Counted from the first letter of the stretch, positions 25,453-35,575 are shown. The stretch is DNA of 47,242 bases from a bacterium (GCA_020444325.1 JAHLLD010000018.1:1-47242); one strand, 5' to 3'. Notes: generated by a model not told the origin, from the sequence alone. Numbers and translations: made by a program.

Positions 25453-28400
25453 TTATTTGACAACTGCGATTTTGATGATTTTCTCTTCACTGCGGGATCC
25501 GGCCGTCACCTTCACGTGTGCGAGGTAAACATCGCTCTCGATGCCGCTGACATCCCAGGCGAGATCCGTGTCCACGCCACCGACGGCGGAACCGTTCACC
25601 TCGTCAACCTTGTCGCCGGCGAGATCATAGATTTTTACGTTGACGTCAGCGTCAACCGAGACATAGACGCGAATGTAACTGATATTATCGTATGTCGGAT
25701 TCGGCCAGGGATAACAACGCTGTTCGGGGAAGAAGTCCTCGGTGGGATTGCTGGCATTCGTCGTCTGAAGCACCGCGCAGTTGTTTCCGGCATTGGCCTG
25801 ACGCGAGCGCCACAGCAACTGATCGTCCGTCACAGCGTTCGCCGTCTCGAAAAGCAGGAGATTCCCGTTTGGCGAAGCCGCGGCAATGCCGAGCTTTCCG
25901 GAGGCGGTGCGCAGCAGTGCGACATCAGCCAGTGAAGGAATCGGTACGGGAAAACCGTCGGCATGATGAGCACCGGTCCTGAACTGCCAGACCTGCCGTT
26001 CGCCTACGCCGAACACCGCGTCACCTTCCTGTGATCCAAGATTCGCCGAAAGTGCGAAACGAATATCCTCTGAGACGGGATAATTATTGACGGTCGAGTA
26101 CGCATAATTCAGTGCGCGCAATTCGGTTCCACTGCTGAGCAGCGCATCCATGCGGCCGTCCCCGTCGACATCCGCCGCCGCGACATGAGGGATCGTAACG
26201 TTGTAAGGAAGTTTTGTTCCGAAGTCCTGAGAAGTCCGGACATTCTGGTCATCTGGACGGCTGAACAATACGGGATCTCCCCTCACAAAGTACATCGTTT
26301 CGATGTTGCCATCCCCGTCATAATCTGCTGCAGCTGAACTATGGTACGAGAAGATCGGGGCGTACGGCGTTTGAATACCGACATCATCATGCGCATCGAC
26401 GACACTCCCGTTCGTGACATCAAAGAGCACCGTAGGATATCCGCCTATCAACAATGCGAGGTGTTCATTCATCGCAACGATGCGATGCCCCGCGAACGGC
26501 GTGCGTACGCGAGGCAGATCCGGAGACCACAGACTCGCTGCTGTGGGATAGCGTGTGATATCGGAGGTAACGACATACATCGTGTCGTTGTCCGCACCCG
26601 CTGAGCGAAACAGAAGATGATTACCGACAAGCGTCGGCGGACAGAGGAGATAATTCCCGTTCTCCGCGGGGAACAAAAACTGCCGATCGATATCGAACAT
26701 GCCATCGTTATCGCTATCATCCGGAGAAAGCAGCCAGACATGTGCATCAACGTCGGTCAATACATCATTTTTCGTCACCAACGCAATTTCGGCGACACCA
26801 TCGCCGTCCCAATCTCCAACTGTGGGAGTCGTTGCGACACGCGCTGGGGAATCCACGAAACACAGCGCACCCGTGGAAAGAAATGGCGTCCCATCCTGCC
26901 GCAGAACGAACAGTTTTACACTGTCCGGCGGTAGTTCAGTGGTGGACGCCCCAGGCAGTGAATCACTGGCGAAGACGGCAAGAATCTCATCAATGCCATC
27001 CGCATCGAGATCCGCTGTCGTGATTGACACGCTGCGATTCTCGGCGAGAGAAGTGGACAGGTCCACCGGCCATCCTTCGAGGGGAGCGATGGTGTTGTCG
27101 CCGAGCGCGACATCGAGGGACATGATGGGGGCACTGGACGAAAAATTGTCCATGGTCACATGCGTGAACGCGCCGCTGTTTGCGCGGGTGTTCGGGGCGG
27201 TGAACATGCCGAAACTGTTGGTGTACACCGGGGAGATATTGTCTCGCCTCCAATAATCCAGTGCCGACCCGGTCCCGGTTTCGGTACCGAATACTGTTTC
27301 GATGTCTTCACCGATATCCTGTGGTCCACCGGCCTGCTCAAGGTCGACGCCCCGGGGATGGTCGCCCGTGTTGACGGAGTTCGATGACCGGTACGCAGTA
27401 ATGACACTTTCATCGATATGCCAGATGAGCAGTCCGCCGTTAATCCGCGCTTCCCTGTCGTCGGTCAGCACGCGTCCGCCCGGGAGGGACCAGTCAATAT
27501 CTTCGACATCGATGATGACACCCTTGAGCTGCGAGACGTCGCTGTTCTGAAAACCCGTGGTGTCTTTCGGGAAACGCAGCGTCTGCGTCTGTCCGCCCGA
27601 TACGATGGTCACACTCTGTCCGTTGCCGCCGAGATCACGCTGACGATTCTCCACCAGCCAGTACTCGTCGCCGCTGATCGGCACACGCAGCACATCCGGC
27701 GTGGTCAGCGAGTCGGATGCTGTCATCAGGTAATTGTTCTTTCCCGGCATGGCTTCGCGGGGAATGGTCCAGCCCAGCAGCTGTTTTTCCCAGGCTGAGG
27801 GTTCGGGGGGACAAATGCCGCCGTATGCGAAAATTCCTTCACCATCCATCAGTCCGAACCGTCCGATGCCCGTCTTCCCGGTCTCCGTGTCGAAGAGGTC
27901 GGGGAGACCGGCCCAGGTACCGAAACTCGCGGCGAGCAGTCCATTGGTGGTCAACTCCAGTAGTCCCGTCGATCCATCGATCAACGGGATTTCCCTGTTG
28001 TTGGTCGTGGGAATCACTGCGCAGTTGTTGATGGACGATCCATCCGGCATGGAAATCCCGCTGAAGCTGCTTCCCAACAGCCGCTGGAAACTTTCCATTG
28101 TAAACGAAAGCGACGGGATGTCGAGCGGTGTGGGATCATAGCCCTGGATGCTTACCAGGTCAATGTCTCTCCCCCGCCCGGCATGAAAGACGACGAACAT
28201 GTCATAGGCGCCGAAGGGGAAGGACGCAAACTGCTGTCCCGCTGCGGTCCATGCATCGACCGCCAGCTGCGCGACCGGGGATTCCGATTCCCCATCCTTG
28301 AAGCTGTATTCCCCGAGCGGCTTGTCCACGGTCACGATGCCGTCAAGCACAGTTCCTTTGAGGATGGTGCGACGACCGGAAACCTTACGTACATAGTTTT

Positions 28401-28731
28401 CGAGGAACAGCAGGTGCTGCTGAAAGAACGCCCTGTCGTGCGGCATGGGATCAAGGATTTCCGTGCCATAATCGTACTGGTATATCGTTCCGAATTTCCC
28501 CGTGCCGCTGGTGCGGTCATCCGCATCCTCCTGGAATTCAACCATGACGGCGAGAAGCCGGATGGTATCAGGCAGCGCTGCAGTCATCGCGACATCGGCA
28601 GTGCGATGGGGACTGAACGCATGGCTCAGCCGGGGTACCGCCCGTTCGGGCAACGGCTGTTGCTGCGCATGCAGCGAGACTGCTGCGAGAAGAATAAGGA
28701 GAAGGAAACCAAAGCCACGGATACGGAACAT
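25453..28731 (-). CDS. M6-type peptidase homologue with lost zinc motif, T9SS cargo
   Basis: A 1092-residue secreted protein. Signal peptide about 1-23; an M6 (immune inhibitor A-like) domain about 55-560; FG-GAP/VCBS-like beta-propeller repeats about 570-990, with calcium-loop-like DLDADGIDEI and DWDGDGVAEI; and a T9SS C-terminal sorting domain (about the last 85 residues: YPWPNPTYDN...KIYDLAGDKV, ending KIIKIAVVK). The segment equivalent to HEFGH-xxGLPDLYD reads A268-S-F-G-T272-WAGLPDLFD, so both zinc histidines and the catalytic Glu are absent, although the flanking family sequence (GLPDLFD, RFGLMDGEG, PSAWEKQLLGW) is kept. It is likely an inactive surface protein that binds rather than cuts. 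A ribosome site GGGA precedes the ATG. It lies downstream of the porV terminator. Confidence 0.85.
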   Translation of the reverse strand: MFRIRGFGFLLLILLAAVSLHAQQQPLPERAVPRLSHAFSPHRTADVAMTAALPDTIRLLAVMVEFQEDADDRTSGTGKFGTIYQYDYGTEILDPMPHDRAFFQQHLLFLENYVRKVSGRRTILKGTVLDGIVTVDKPLGEYSFKDGESESPVAQLAVDAWTAAGQQFASFPFGAYDMFVVFHAGRGRDIDLVSIQGYDPTPLDIPSLSFTMESFQRLLGSSFSGISMPDGSSINNCAVIPTTNNREIPLIDGSTGLLELTTNGLLAASFGTWAGLPDLFDTETGKTGIGRFGLMDGEGIFAYGGICPPEPSAWEKQLLGWTIPREAMPGKNNYLMTASDSLTTPDVLRVPISGDEYWLVENRQRDLGGNGQSVTIVSGGQTQTLRFPKDTTGFQNSDVSQLKGVIIDVEDIDWSLPGGRVLTDDREARINGGLLIWHIDESVITAYRSSNSVNTGDHPRGVDLEQAGGPQDIGEDIETVFGTETGTGSALDYWRRDNISPVYTNSFGMFTAPNTRANSGAFTHVTMDNFSSSAPIMSLDVALGDNTIAPLEGWPVDLSTSLAENRSVSITTADLDADGIDEILAVFASDSLPGASTTELPPDSVKLFVLRQDGTPFLSTGALCFVDSPARVATTPTVGDWDGDGVAEIALVTKNDVLTDVDAHVWLLSPDDSDNDGMFDIDRQFLFPAENGNYLLCPPTLVGNHLLFRSAGADNDTMYVVTSDITRYPTAASLWSPDLPRVRTPFAGHRIVAMNEHLALLIGGYPTVLFDVTNGSVVDAHDDVGIQTPYAPIFSYHSSAAADYDGDGNIETMYFVRGDPVLFSRPDDQNVRTSQDFGTKLPYNVTIPHVAAADVDGDGRMDALLSSGTELRALNYAYSTVNNYPVSEDIRFALSANLGSQEGDAVFGVGERQVWQFRTGAHHADGFPVPIPSLADVALLRTASGKLGIAAASPNGNLLLFETANAVTDDQLLWRSRQANAGNNCAVLQTTNASNPTEDFFPEQRCYPWPNPTYDNISYIRVYVSVDADVNVKIYDLAGDKVDEVNGSAVGGVDTDLAWDVSGIESDVYLAHVKVTAGSRSEEKIIKIAVVK

Positions 28732-28795
28732 GCTGTTATCCCTTGCAATAAATCTGGCGTCGTGCTTGAACCTGTCGTCACGTTCAGGGGGAAGA

Positions 28796-28834
28796 AAAAC
28801 GGCTCACCCCCTGCACAGAGGGTGAGCGCGTTTT
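28796..28834 (-). terminator. Terminator after porV
   Basis: The arms GCTCACCC (28802-28809) and GGGTGAGC (28820-28827) are extended by AAAACG/CGTTTT pairing with one bulged base. On the minus strand the hairpin ends in CGTTTTTC. It separates porV from the M6-like gene. Confidence 0.85.
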
Positions 28835-28866
28835 CAGGTGATGCTCTGCGGATACACTCCGCTCTG

Positions 28867-30039
28867 TCAGTTCGCGGCGTCGTCAGCAGGAATACGCGTA
28901 CCGTCGTCTTCCGGTCCGCCAGCGCGGTTCCAGTTGACGGTGAGCGTAAAGCGCAGCGTTTCCGAAAGCGGACTCGGCGTGTCGTCGTCGGAAATCGCCG
29001 TGGAAATGTAGCTGAAGTCGAAACCGTAAATGTCGTAGCGCACGCCGGCACCGAAAGTCAGGAAGCGGCGGTTGCCCTGGGAGGGATCCTCATGGAAGAA
29101 TCCGAAACGCAGACCGACGAGCTGTGAGTACCAGTACTCAAAGCCCGTACCGAGCGTAAAGGTATTGAACACGTTGCCCGGTGTATCCCAGCTGCGGTAA
29201 ATCGCCTTGTAGAAGGGATCCGGCTGATCTTCGTCGTTCCTGCTGACGAGAAGTTTGGTCACATCCGTCGTCCAGGTGAGCGTATTGTACTTCTCATGCA
29301 CGAGATCGTACGCGAAGCCGATACGGAGTGCCGTGGGAAGAGGATCAGACTGCGCTTCGTCGATGTAACTGAGCGAAGGACCGATGTTGGTGATCGAGGC
29401 GCCGATCGCAAGCCTGTTGCCGATATCCGTATCGCTGAACGGCAGCGTGAGCTTCGAGGGACGATAGAGCACGCCGATATCGCCAGCAACTGCCGTCGCC
29501 GTACCGGAACCGGATTCGTGCGCGGTACCGATCTGGGAAAGACTCGAGTGGATCAGGCGAAGACCGACACCGATACCGAAGTCCTCATCCAGACGCGTGC
29601 CGTAGGATGCGGTGAAGGCGATCTCATAGCTCTTGAACGTTCCAAGAGAATTGTTACCCTCATCACGGCGCTCGAATTCACCGAGATTAAGATAGGTCAG
29701 CGCCGCACCGAGCGTACCGCCGGTGGAGGGCACATCCATCTTGTAGCCGGCGTACTCGAAAAAGAGATCACTCTGCTGGAACTGAGGGAGCCAGTTCGAG
29801 TGATTGAGACTGAGTTCCTGGCCTTTCTGGAAACCGAGACCGGCGGGATTCCAGAAAATTGCTGAAACGTCGTCCGCGATCGCAACACCGGCCTCACCCA
29901 TGGCGCTGTTGCGCGAGCTGGGGGAGATCAGCATGAAGGGCACGGCCGTGTTCGTTTGTGCCATCGCATCCTGCGCCAGGGGAAGCAGCAGCAGAAGCAC
30001 TGCGACGGAACAAAGAAGGGATTTGCTCTTGCGAATCAT
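28867..30039 (-). CDS. porV: Type IX secretion outer membrane protein PorV
   Basis: Outer-membrane beta-barrel of the T9SS. It shuttles cargo from the translocon to the PorU sortase and is needed for surface attachment. The 390 residues have a signal peptide (about 1-27, ending AMAQ) followed by the PorV/LptO-family N-terminus PFMLISPSSRNSAMGEAGVAIADDVSAIFWNPAGL and alternating barrel strands. The gene sits directly downstream of porU, the arrangement known from Porphyromonas gingivalis. GAGGA precedes the ATG, a candidate promoter lies 35-63 nt upstream, and a terminator follows, so it can be expressed independently of porU. Confidence 0.93.
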   Translation of the reverse strand: MIRKSKSLLCSVAVLLLLLPLAQDAMAQTNTAVPFMLISPSSRNSAMGEAGVAIADDVSAIFWNPAGLGFQKGQELSLNHSNWLPQFQQSDLFFEYAGYKMDVPSTGGTLGAALTYLNLGEFERRDEGNNSLGTFKSYEIAFTASYGTRLDEDFGIGVGLRLIHSSLSQIGTAHESGSGTATAVAGDIGVLYRPSKLTLPFSDTDIGNRLAIGASITNIGPSLSYIDEAQSDPLPTALRIGFAYDLVHEKYNTLTWTTDVTKLLVSRNDEDQPDPFYKAIYRSWDTPGNVFNTFTLGTGFEYWYSQLVGLRFGFFHEDPSQGNRRFLTFGAGVRYDIYGFDFSYISTAISDDDTPSPLSETLRFTLTVNWNRAGGPEDDGTRIPADDAAN

Positions 30040-30073
30040 GTAATTCCTCGTAAAACCTTATGACAGAACAGTT

Positions 30074-30102
30074 AATTTATTACCATTTTCTTGCAAATTC
30101 AA
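30074..30102 (-). promoter_or_regulatory. Candidate promoter of porV
   Basis: On the minus strand, TTGAAT (30097-30102) and TAAATT (30074-30079) are separated by 17 nt, in the 69-nt gap between porU and porV. Confidence 0.6.
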
Positions 30103-30108
30103 TACATC

Positions 30109-33100
30109 TCAGCGTACCACGACCAGCCGGCCACTCACCTCGCTGCCCAGTGCGCCATCGGCAGTACGGCAGACGATACGGTAGAGGTACAGGTTGTTCG
30201 CGAGCGGTACACCGTCCACGCTGTTTCCATCCCACGGAATTTCCACCACACGGGTGGTTATCTCACCGGTGCGCAGATGCCTCACCAGCTGTCCGCTGGT
30301 GGCGTAGATCAGCACATCGACGATGACCGGGTCGAGCACGTTGTGCCGGAACGAGAAGGTGGTTCCACTGGAGACGGGATTGGGGTAGTTACTGATATCC
30401 TGTAATGACAGGCCACCCGTGACGTTGAACGCCGTTTCCACCGTGGTGGAGTTGTTGAAGATGTCCCATGCGCGCATGCGCAGCGTGTGATATCCCGGCG
30501 TGAGGTCGCGCATGCGAAACTCCACCGTCCCCTGCTGATAGGAGTCGATGTCTCCCCTGTAATAGCTGTTGAGCACGGTTCCCTTGCTCGAACCATCCAG
30601 CCAGATTTCAATGTCATGGCCGATACCGAGACCGGTCGTATTAATACCGCTCTCGTCGAACAGGTCGGCGATGAGCAGCGGATCCGTGCCGGTTTCATCG
30701 TCGCGCTGGAAGCTGCGGGTATCGAGGAAGACCGAAACATTCGGACCGGCGTTATCCGCGGTGGCACTGCTGTCTGAGCCGCCGACACGGAGGTCGAGAC
30801 TGAATCCTGCCCCGTCCACTTCGCCGTTTTCGAAATACATGGCGATGCGGCCGTTGTTGTTCTCGTAGCTGATGTCTTTCGGGACGATGAAATTGACCGC
30901 GAAACGGCCGTTGTCGACACTCGCCTGTCCGCGATACAGCAGTCCCCCAGGCATGGTGTATGTGAAATTATTCCAGCCGGGATCCTGTACCACGACGCGC
31001 CGCTGCGCATCGAAAAGACTCACTTCCGCGGTACCGTCGAAATCCATCCATACGCTGTCGTCAGGCTTCAGTATGCTGCCTTCGAGCGTGACGTTGCTCA
31101 ATGCCCGAAGCTGCACGGTGTCGGAGACTGCCGGCACGCCATTGATGAGGATGCGATCGACACGGGCGCGATAGCGCGGGAGCGCCAGCCGCAATCCAGG
31201 ATCCGCGAAGAGATGGAATTTCGCATATCCATCCACGCTGGATCCGAGGTTGACCTTCGCCGCATAAATGGCATCGCCCAGGCGCCGGGGCCGACCGTCC
31301 GATTCCCTTCCTTCATTGAGCAGACGCTTGAAAAATTCCGTATTGAAGGCGCTGTTCTCGGAAGAGAAGACGACACGCGGAGCGGAGAGCCCGCCGATGG
31401 AGCCGCCATGCTCATGCAGAAGCAGACGCTCTGTGCCGCTGCGGATTCCCGGTGCATCATACAGTCCGAAGGTGCATGTCGCAGCGGTCACGAAAGTAAG
31501 ACGATCATAGTTATTGAGCTGCGGTACGGTCACATCGGATACGAACACGCGTTCATGTGCCCAGATGTCGTGCGCGCCGTGCCCGGTGTAATTCATGATC
31601 AGCGTACCCTCGTTGATGCGATCGATAATCGCGGCATTGACGTCGGGTTTGCGCCTTCCCTGCGTGGTGATTTCCGTGCGGTATGACACGAGGTAAATTT
31701 TCTCCTGCTCGAGATCCGCCGGGATCATATCAGCGAGAGATTCTGACTGTCGTGTGTGCTCATTGGTGTCGGTATCGGCGGTGGACGTCCAGCCATCATC
31801 GCCAACGAACGTCACTTTGTTCTTCCACACCGCAAAATCGGGATCGGTCTCATAATGAATGATCTTGTCGATCACCGTATTGGCCTCTTCAACGGTCAGC
31901 ACGGTGATGCGTCCCGTTGCCAGATCGACCCTGGAGTCCGTCCCCACCACCATGGCGTAGTAATCGTCACTCGCATAGGTGCCGATACGGCTGGTGGAAT
32001 TTTCCGACTCCCAGACAGGAACGATGATGGGTTCCGGTGTCGTATGGTTACGGTAATCGAAATGTCCGTCACCGAACAACAGCACGTATTCCGGAGCGGT
32101 ACTCCAGTTCTCGACGGCCCAGGCCAGGAAATCCCTGATCGCCGTCGGATCCTTCACCCCGCTGTTGAAAGAATTGTAGATATCCTCAACCGTCACGACC
32201 ATGCTGCTGATGGGATCCTCTGCGCGCTCGCGGTGGGTTTTCAACCGCTGTGCCGGCTGTGCCAGCTCCCGGTTGGTGATGATCAGGTAGCGTGCGCCAC
32301 TGCTGCTCAGCAAATCGTTGTTCGCCACCTGTGCCGGAGCGCCGGGGGTTTTCATCGCCGGCGAAGCGACGGCAAGGAAGCGTCGCGGCGCGCCATTGTC
32401 AACGGCAACACGAAAACGCACCGTCCCGCCGGAGATATCCACGCCGGACATACGGCGGACATTCCGGTAATCGGTCACATCGTAGACGATGATGTCAGAC
32501 ATGGTATAGCCGTTGAGCACGAAAGCGATGTTCCCGGCCGTATCAGGCGATGAGAACAGCAATTCGTTGTTGAGTGGCTCAAAACGCCGGGCATAATGCC
32601 ACTCCACCCAGTCGACATATCCACCTCGAACGCTCTCTGTGTTTGCGGCCTGGTAGGTCATGGTCAGTGTTGATCGGTCGTCGGCAAGATTCCCGCTCCC
32701 TTCGAGATCACGCGTCACGATCTTTGCGAGAGATCCGGTCTCGGTGCCGAAATCGACCGTCCCCATTCCGATCACGCTGAGTGGCTGGTCATTCGCACGC
32801 ACACTGAAGCTGTTCTCGACTTCGGAGCTCGAAACGAGCCGCAGACGATACCCCACCGGCCGGGTGGAGACAAGTCCGTGCAGTTTCCGCGTCAGGACGA
32901 GATCGGAAGCACTGCCCGCGTTGGGTACGAGGCGCTTGCCGACCCAGAGCCTCCCGGAATTCAGCAGATTGTTTTCCTCGGATTCATCGAACAGAACTTC
33001 GGGAAAGTTCTGCGGGGTTGCGGCTTCGGTCTGCGGATCGAGAACGTCCTCATATTCCATGCGCCGCCCCTCGGCTCCGCCGAAGGTCAACAGATAGCGG

Positions 33101-34104
33101 TTCGTCTCATCGAAACGGTGAATGTAATGTGCATAACGCCTTTCAGAGGGATTCCATTCGAGTCCGCTCAGTCCCTGCCCGTAAAATTGAATGTAATCCT
33201 CACCATCGAACCGGCCGTCTTCTTCACCGATCACTTCGATGGGAATTTCCTGCAGGGGATCGGGACGGGACGCAGCGAGGTCAGGATTCCTTTCCTTTCC
33301 GCCATTACTGTAAATCTTTAAAGTGCGCGGATCGAAGCTGCCGGGATCAATACCCGCATCACGGAACCAGTTCGCGTAAATGCGGTACATTCCTGTTTCC
33401 CCGATCTCAAAACGATACCACTGTCCGTCCGCCATGGTTGGTGATGCGGTGCTGCGCAACAGGTTGTGCTGGCGTGGGACATTCCATGCTGCGGCCTGTA
33501 CGGGATTGAGAACATCCACGATAGGTGCGCTTCCCTGCTGGAGGCCGCTCTCGGCCGTGCCGAAATGCAGACGGAAGCGAATGCGCGTGTACACCCTGGC
33601 GATGCGGGTTACGGGATTCCACCGCACGGGATACAGCTGAAGATCTGCGATGATATGCGAACGGGACCTGCCCAGATTCGCAACCTGCACGCAGTTTGCA
33701 GGCAGAAGCCCGTCAATCTGGTAGCCGAGGCCCTCCTCGTAGATGTATTCTTCCTTCCCCTCTGGTGTCAGGCGAATGTCCGCAACGGGAAGAAGATTGA
33801 GAGGACCTTCCTCGCGGTAATCCACCTGCAGAATATCAATGTCGGGATTTGCCATGGACGGCAGTGCAACCAGTTCCTTCCTGTAGCGAAGGTCTGGCAT
33901 GCCGGCCCTTGAAATGTCGCCGGTGACGGAACCGTTGAAAGTGAATACCACACCATCCGCATCAGGGTGATCCATGGAAACTGCAGGACGATACTCCACG
34001 ACCATACTTTCAGTATCCGCTGAAAGCACGACCACTTCCTGTGCGGCCAGCTGACCGCTGAGGACGAGGGAAAGGGGAAGGACCAAGAGCAAAGACTTCA
34101 GCAT
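30109..34104 (-). CDS. porU: Type IX secretion sortase PorU (C25 family)
   Basis: Surface cysteine peptidase that removes the C-terminal sorting domain from T9SS cargo and links the product to a lipid-carried glycan. The 1331 residues from the ATG at 34104 include a signal peptide (about 1-21, ending LAAQ) and a long beta-rich N-terminal region. The C25 catalytic domain has H842 in NYTGHGAHD and C877 in TAATCTFG, followed by GGSIGGLSAPRVVFSS. The C-terminus carries a sorting-domain-like segment beginning YPNPVSSGTTFSF. A longer reading starts at 34242 inside the flippase gene, but the signal peptide and AGG ribosome site favour 34104. It is 73 nt downstream of the flippase gene and upstream of porV. 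Confidence 0.93.
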   Translation of the reverse strand: MLKSLLLVLPLSLVLSGQLAAQEVVVLSADTESMVVEYRPAVSMDHPDADGVVFTFNGSVTGDISRAGMPDLRYRKELVALPSMANPDIDILQVDYREEGPLNLLPVADIRLTPEGKEEYIYEEGLGYQIDGLLPANCVQVANLGRSRSHIIADLQLYPVRWNPVTRIARVYTRIRFRLHFGTAESGLQQGSAPIVDVLNPVQAAAWNVPRQHNLLRSTASPTMADGQWYRFEIGETGMYRIYANWFRDAGIDPGSFDPRTLKIYSNGGKERNPDLAASRPDPLQEIPIEVIGEEDGRFDGEDYIQFYGQGLSGLEWNPSERRYAHYIHRFDETNRYLLTFGGAEGRRMEYEDVLDPQTEAATPQNFPEVLFDESEENNLLNSGRLWVGKRLVPNAGSASDLVLTRKLHGLVSTRPVGYRLRLVSSSEVENSFSVRANDQPLSVIGMGTVDFGTETGSLAKIVTRDLEGSGNLADDRSTLTMTYQAANTESVRGGYVDWVEWHYARRFEPLNNELLFSSPDTAGNIAFVLNGYTMSDIIVYDVTDYRNVRRMSGVDISGGTVRFRVAVDNGAPRRFLAVASPAMKTPGAPAQVANNDLLSSSGARYLIITNRELAQPAQRLKTHRERAEDPISSMVVTVEDIYNSFNSGVKDPTAIRDFLAWAVENWSTAPEYVLLFGDGHFDYRNHTTPEPIIVPVWESENSTSRIGTYASDDYYAMVVGTDSRVDLATGRITVLTVEEANTVIDKIIHYETDPDFAVWKNKVTFVGDDGWTSTADTDTNEHTRQSESLADMIPADLEQEKIYLVSYRTEITTQGRRKPDVNAAIIDRINEGTLIMNYTGHGAHDIWAHERVFVSDVTVPQLNNYDRLTFVTAATCTFGLYDAPGIRSGTERLLLHEHGGSIGGLSAPRVVFSSENSAFNTEFFKRLLNEGRESDGRPRRLGDAIYAAKVNLGSSVDGYAKFHLFADPGLRLALPRYRARVDRILINGVPAVSDTVQLRALSNVTLEGSILKPDDSVWMDFDGTAEVSLFDAQRRVVVQDPGWNNFTYTMPGGLLYRGQASVDNGRFAVNFIVPKDISYENNNGRIAMYFENGEVDGAGFSLDLRVGGSDSSATADNAGPNVSVFLDTRSFQRDDETGTDPLLIADLFDESGINTTGLGIGHDIEIWLDGSSKGTVLNSYYRGDIDSYQQGTVEFRMRDLTPGYHTLRMRAWDIFNNSTTVETAFNVTGGLSLQDISNYPNPVSSGTTFSFRHNVLDPVIVDVLIYATSGQLVRHLRTGEITTRVVEIPWDGNSVDGVPLANNLYLYRIVCRTADGALGSEVSGRLVVVR

Positions 34105-34177
34105 ATGCACCTGCTTTTTCCGTTGTGACGACACCCCGCAACCTGCCATATCAATTGACATGAAACAATTCCAAAAC

Positions 34178-35575
34178 TCATCCATGACGCATATCCTCCT
34201 CCGTGTGTGCAAACGCCTCCGATGGCGCTGCAGCCCCCCCACCGACTGTACGCCGATAGAAATACAGGTTCATGACGATGTTCACTGCGTAGGTCGCAAC
34301 GAACGCGATTGCCGCACCTGTCATCGCGAGAATCGGGATCAGAACAATGTTGAGTGCGATATTGACCGAGGAACTGCTGATGGACATGATGCGGATGGCG
34401 CGTCCCTGCCGGTGCGCCGCCAGGAAGGAATGAAACGGGTGGTTGAGTCCCGCCAGTCCGAAACCCGCGGCTATCCATGGCAGCACTGTCAGAGCTTCGT
34501 CGTAACGGTCTGTAAAGAAAAGCGGTACCAGCACCTGTGCGGCAGCCCAGAGAAGAAGTGCACCCAGTGTCGACCAGGCCACGGTTGCGGCGAGCAGGCG
34601 GCCCGGGATGCGCTGTTCGACGACGAACCGCTTGTAGGCACTATGCGAAACAGCCTTGCTGAACATCCCTATCGGCGTGCTCATCGTCATGGCGATGGCA
34701 TAGAAGCCGACAGGACTCATACCGTGGAAAAAACCGAGCAGCAGCTTGTCGAGTCCCGTGGTGAGTCCGTCCACCACGCGTCCCGCGTAGACTTCCCTGC
34801 CGAATTCCCGGACTTCCCTGCGGATGCGTTTGAATTCCTGTCCCAGTCCCCGGAACGACGGGGTCATGAAACTGATTGCGATACCTATCGCGGCGCCGAG
34901 GGACATCAGTGTGGCGAACACCGCCGTGCGCACGTCTATCCCTCCCTGCCAGACGAGCACGAGCAGGAGTGCGAGAAGCAGTATTCGAGGAAGCAGGAGG
35001 AAACCGCTCATCAGTTTCATGCGACTGCTGCCCTGGCTGATGCTGAGCACCATTTCCTGCAGGGGATACACCGCCGCCAACGGCGCGGCCAGCCGCAGGA
35101 TGCTGCCTGCTTCCCCATGCGGCCACCAGGCATCGATGCCGAAAGAAATACCGAACACGGCAACGGCAAAGAGAATGCCTATTCCCGAGGAAAGCATCAG
35201 CAGCGCACCTGCGCGCAGTGAGAACGAAGCTTTATCCTCGACCATCGCCATAAGGCGCATGCCGGCAGGAGCGAGTCCGAAATCGAAAAACACGCCTGAG
35301 AAAAGGAATACCGCCACGATGAAACTGTAGGTCCCGAAGCTCTCAACCGCCATCGACCGCGTCAGTATCATGTACACCAGCAGTCCCAGTACCATGTTCA
35401 GCGCGAGTGCCGCAAAGTACATGGAGGATTTCCTCCCCAGCTCCGTGCGGAAAAGCGCGGGTATGTCACGTGGTCCGATCATGCGTACGGGTGCGAAGCT
35501 CGCATGACGCGGGAGCCGTGAAAATATCCAATGTGTTCGGAGTACTTTCCGAAATACGACAGGTACAGTAGACAT
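34178..35575 (-). CDS. Polysaccharide/oligosaccharide flippase family membrane protein
   Basis: A 465-residue inner-membrane protein with about 12-14 predicted helices, of the Wzx/MATE-like flippase superfamily that moves lipid-linked glycans across the membrane. The N-terminal LNMVLGLLVYMILTRSMAVESFGTYSFIVAVFLFSGVFFDFGL is characteristic. The start is uncertain: an ATG at 35575 with GGA close by gives an extra polar N-terminus, while the ATG at 35482 (MIGPRDIPAL) would remove 31 residues and look more like the family. It precedes porU by 73 nt with no terminator between them, so co-expression is likely. PorU ligates cargo to an A-LPS-type glycan in P. gingivalis, which makes an adjacent flippase functionally suggestive, though unproven. 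Confidence 0.82.
   Translation of the reverse strand: MSTVPVVFRKVLRTHWIFSRLPRHASFAPVRMIGPRDIPALFRTELGRKSSMYFAALALNMVLGLLVYMILTRSMAVESFGTYSFIVAVFLFSGVFFDFGLAPAGMRLMAMVEDKASFSLRAGALLMLSSGIGILFAVAVFGISFGIDAWWPHGEAGSILRLAAPLAAVYPLQEMVLSISQGSSRMKLMSGFLLLPRILLLALLLVLVWQGGIDVRTAVFATLMSLGAAIGIAISFMTPSFRGLGQEFKRIRREVREFGREVYAGRVVDGLTTGLDKLLLGFFHGMSPVGFYAIAMTMSTPIGMFSKAVSHSAYKRFVVEQRIPGRLLAATVAWSTLGALLLWAAAQVLVPLFFTDRYDEALTVLPWIAAGFGLAGLNHPFHSFLAAHRQGRAIRIMSISSSSVNIALNIVLIPILAMTGAAIAFVATYAVNIVMNLYFYRRTVGGGAAAPSEAFAHTEEDMRHG

Noticed and set aside
22306-28731. Toxin or contact-dependent system made of two large surface proteins
   Set aside because: Neither shows a toxin domain, polymorphic tip or immunity gene; peptidase-like and T9SS cargo explanations fit better.
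34105-34242. PorU start inside the flippase gene
   Set aside because: The 46 extra residues are basic and unlike a signal peptide, while the ATG at 34104 is followed by a clear one.
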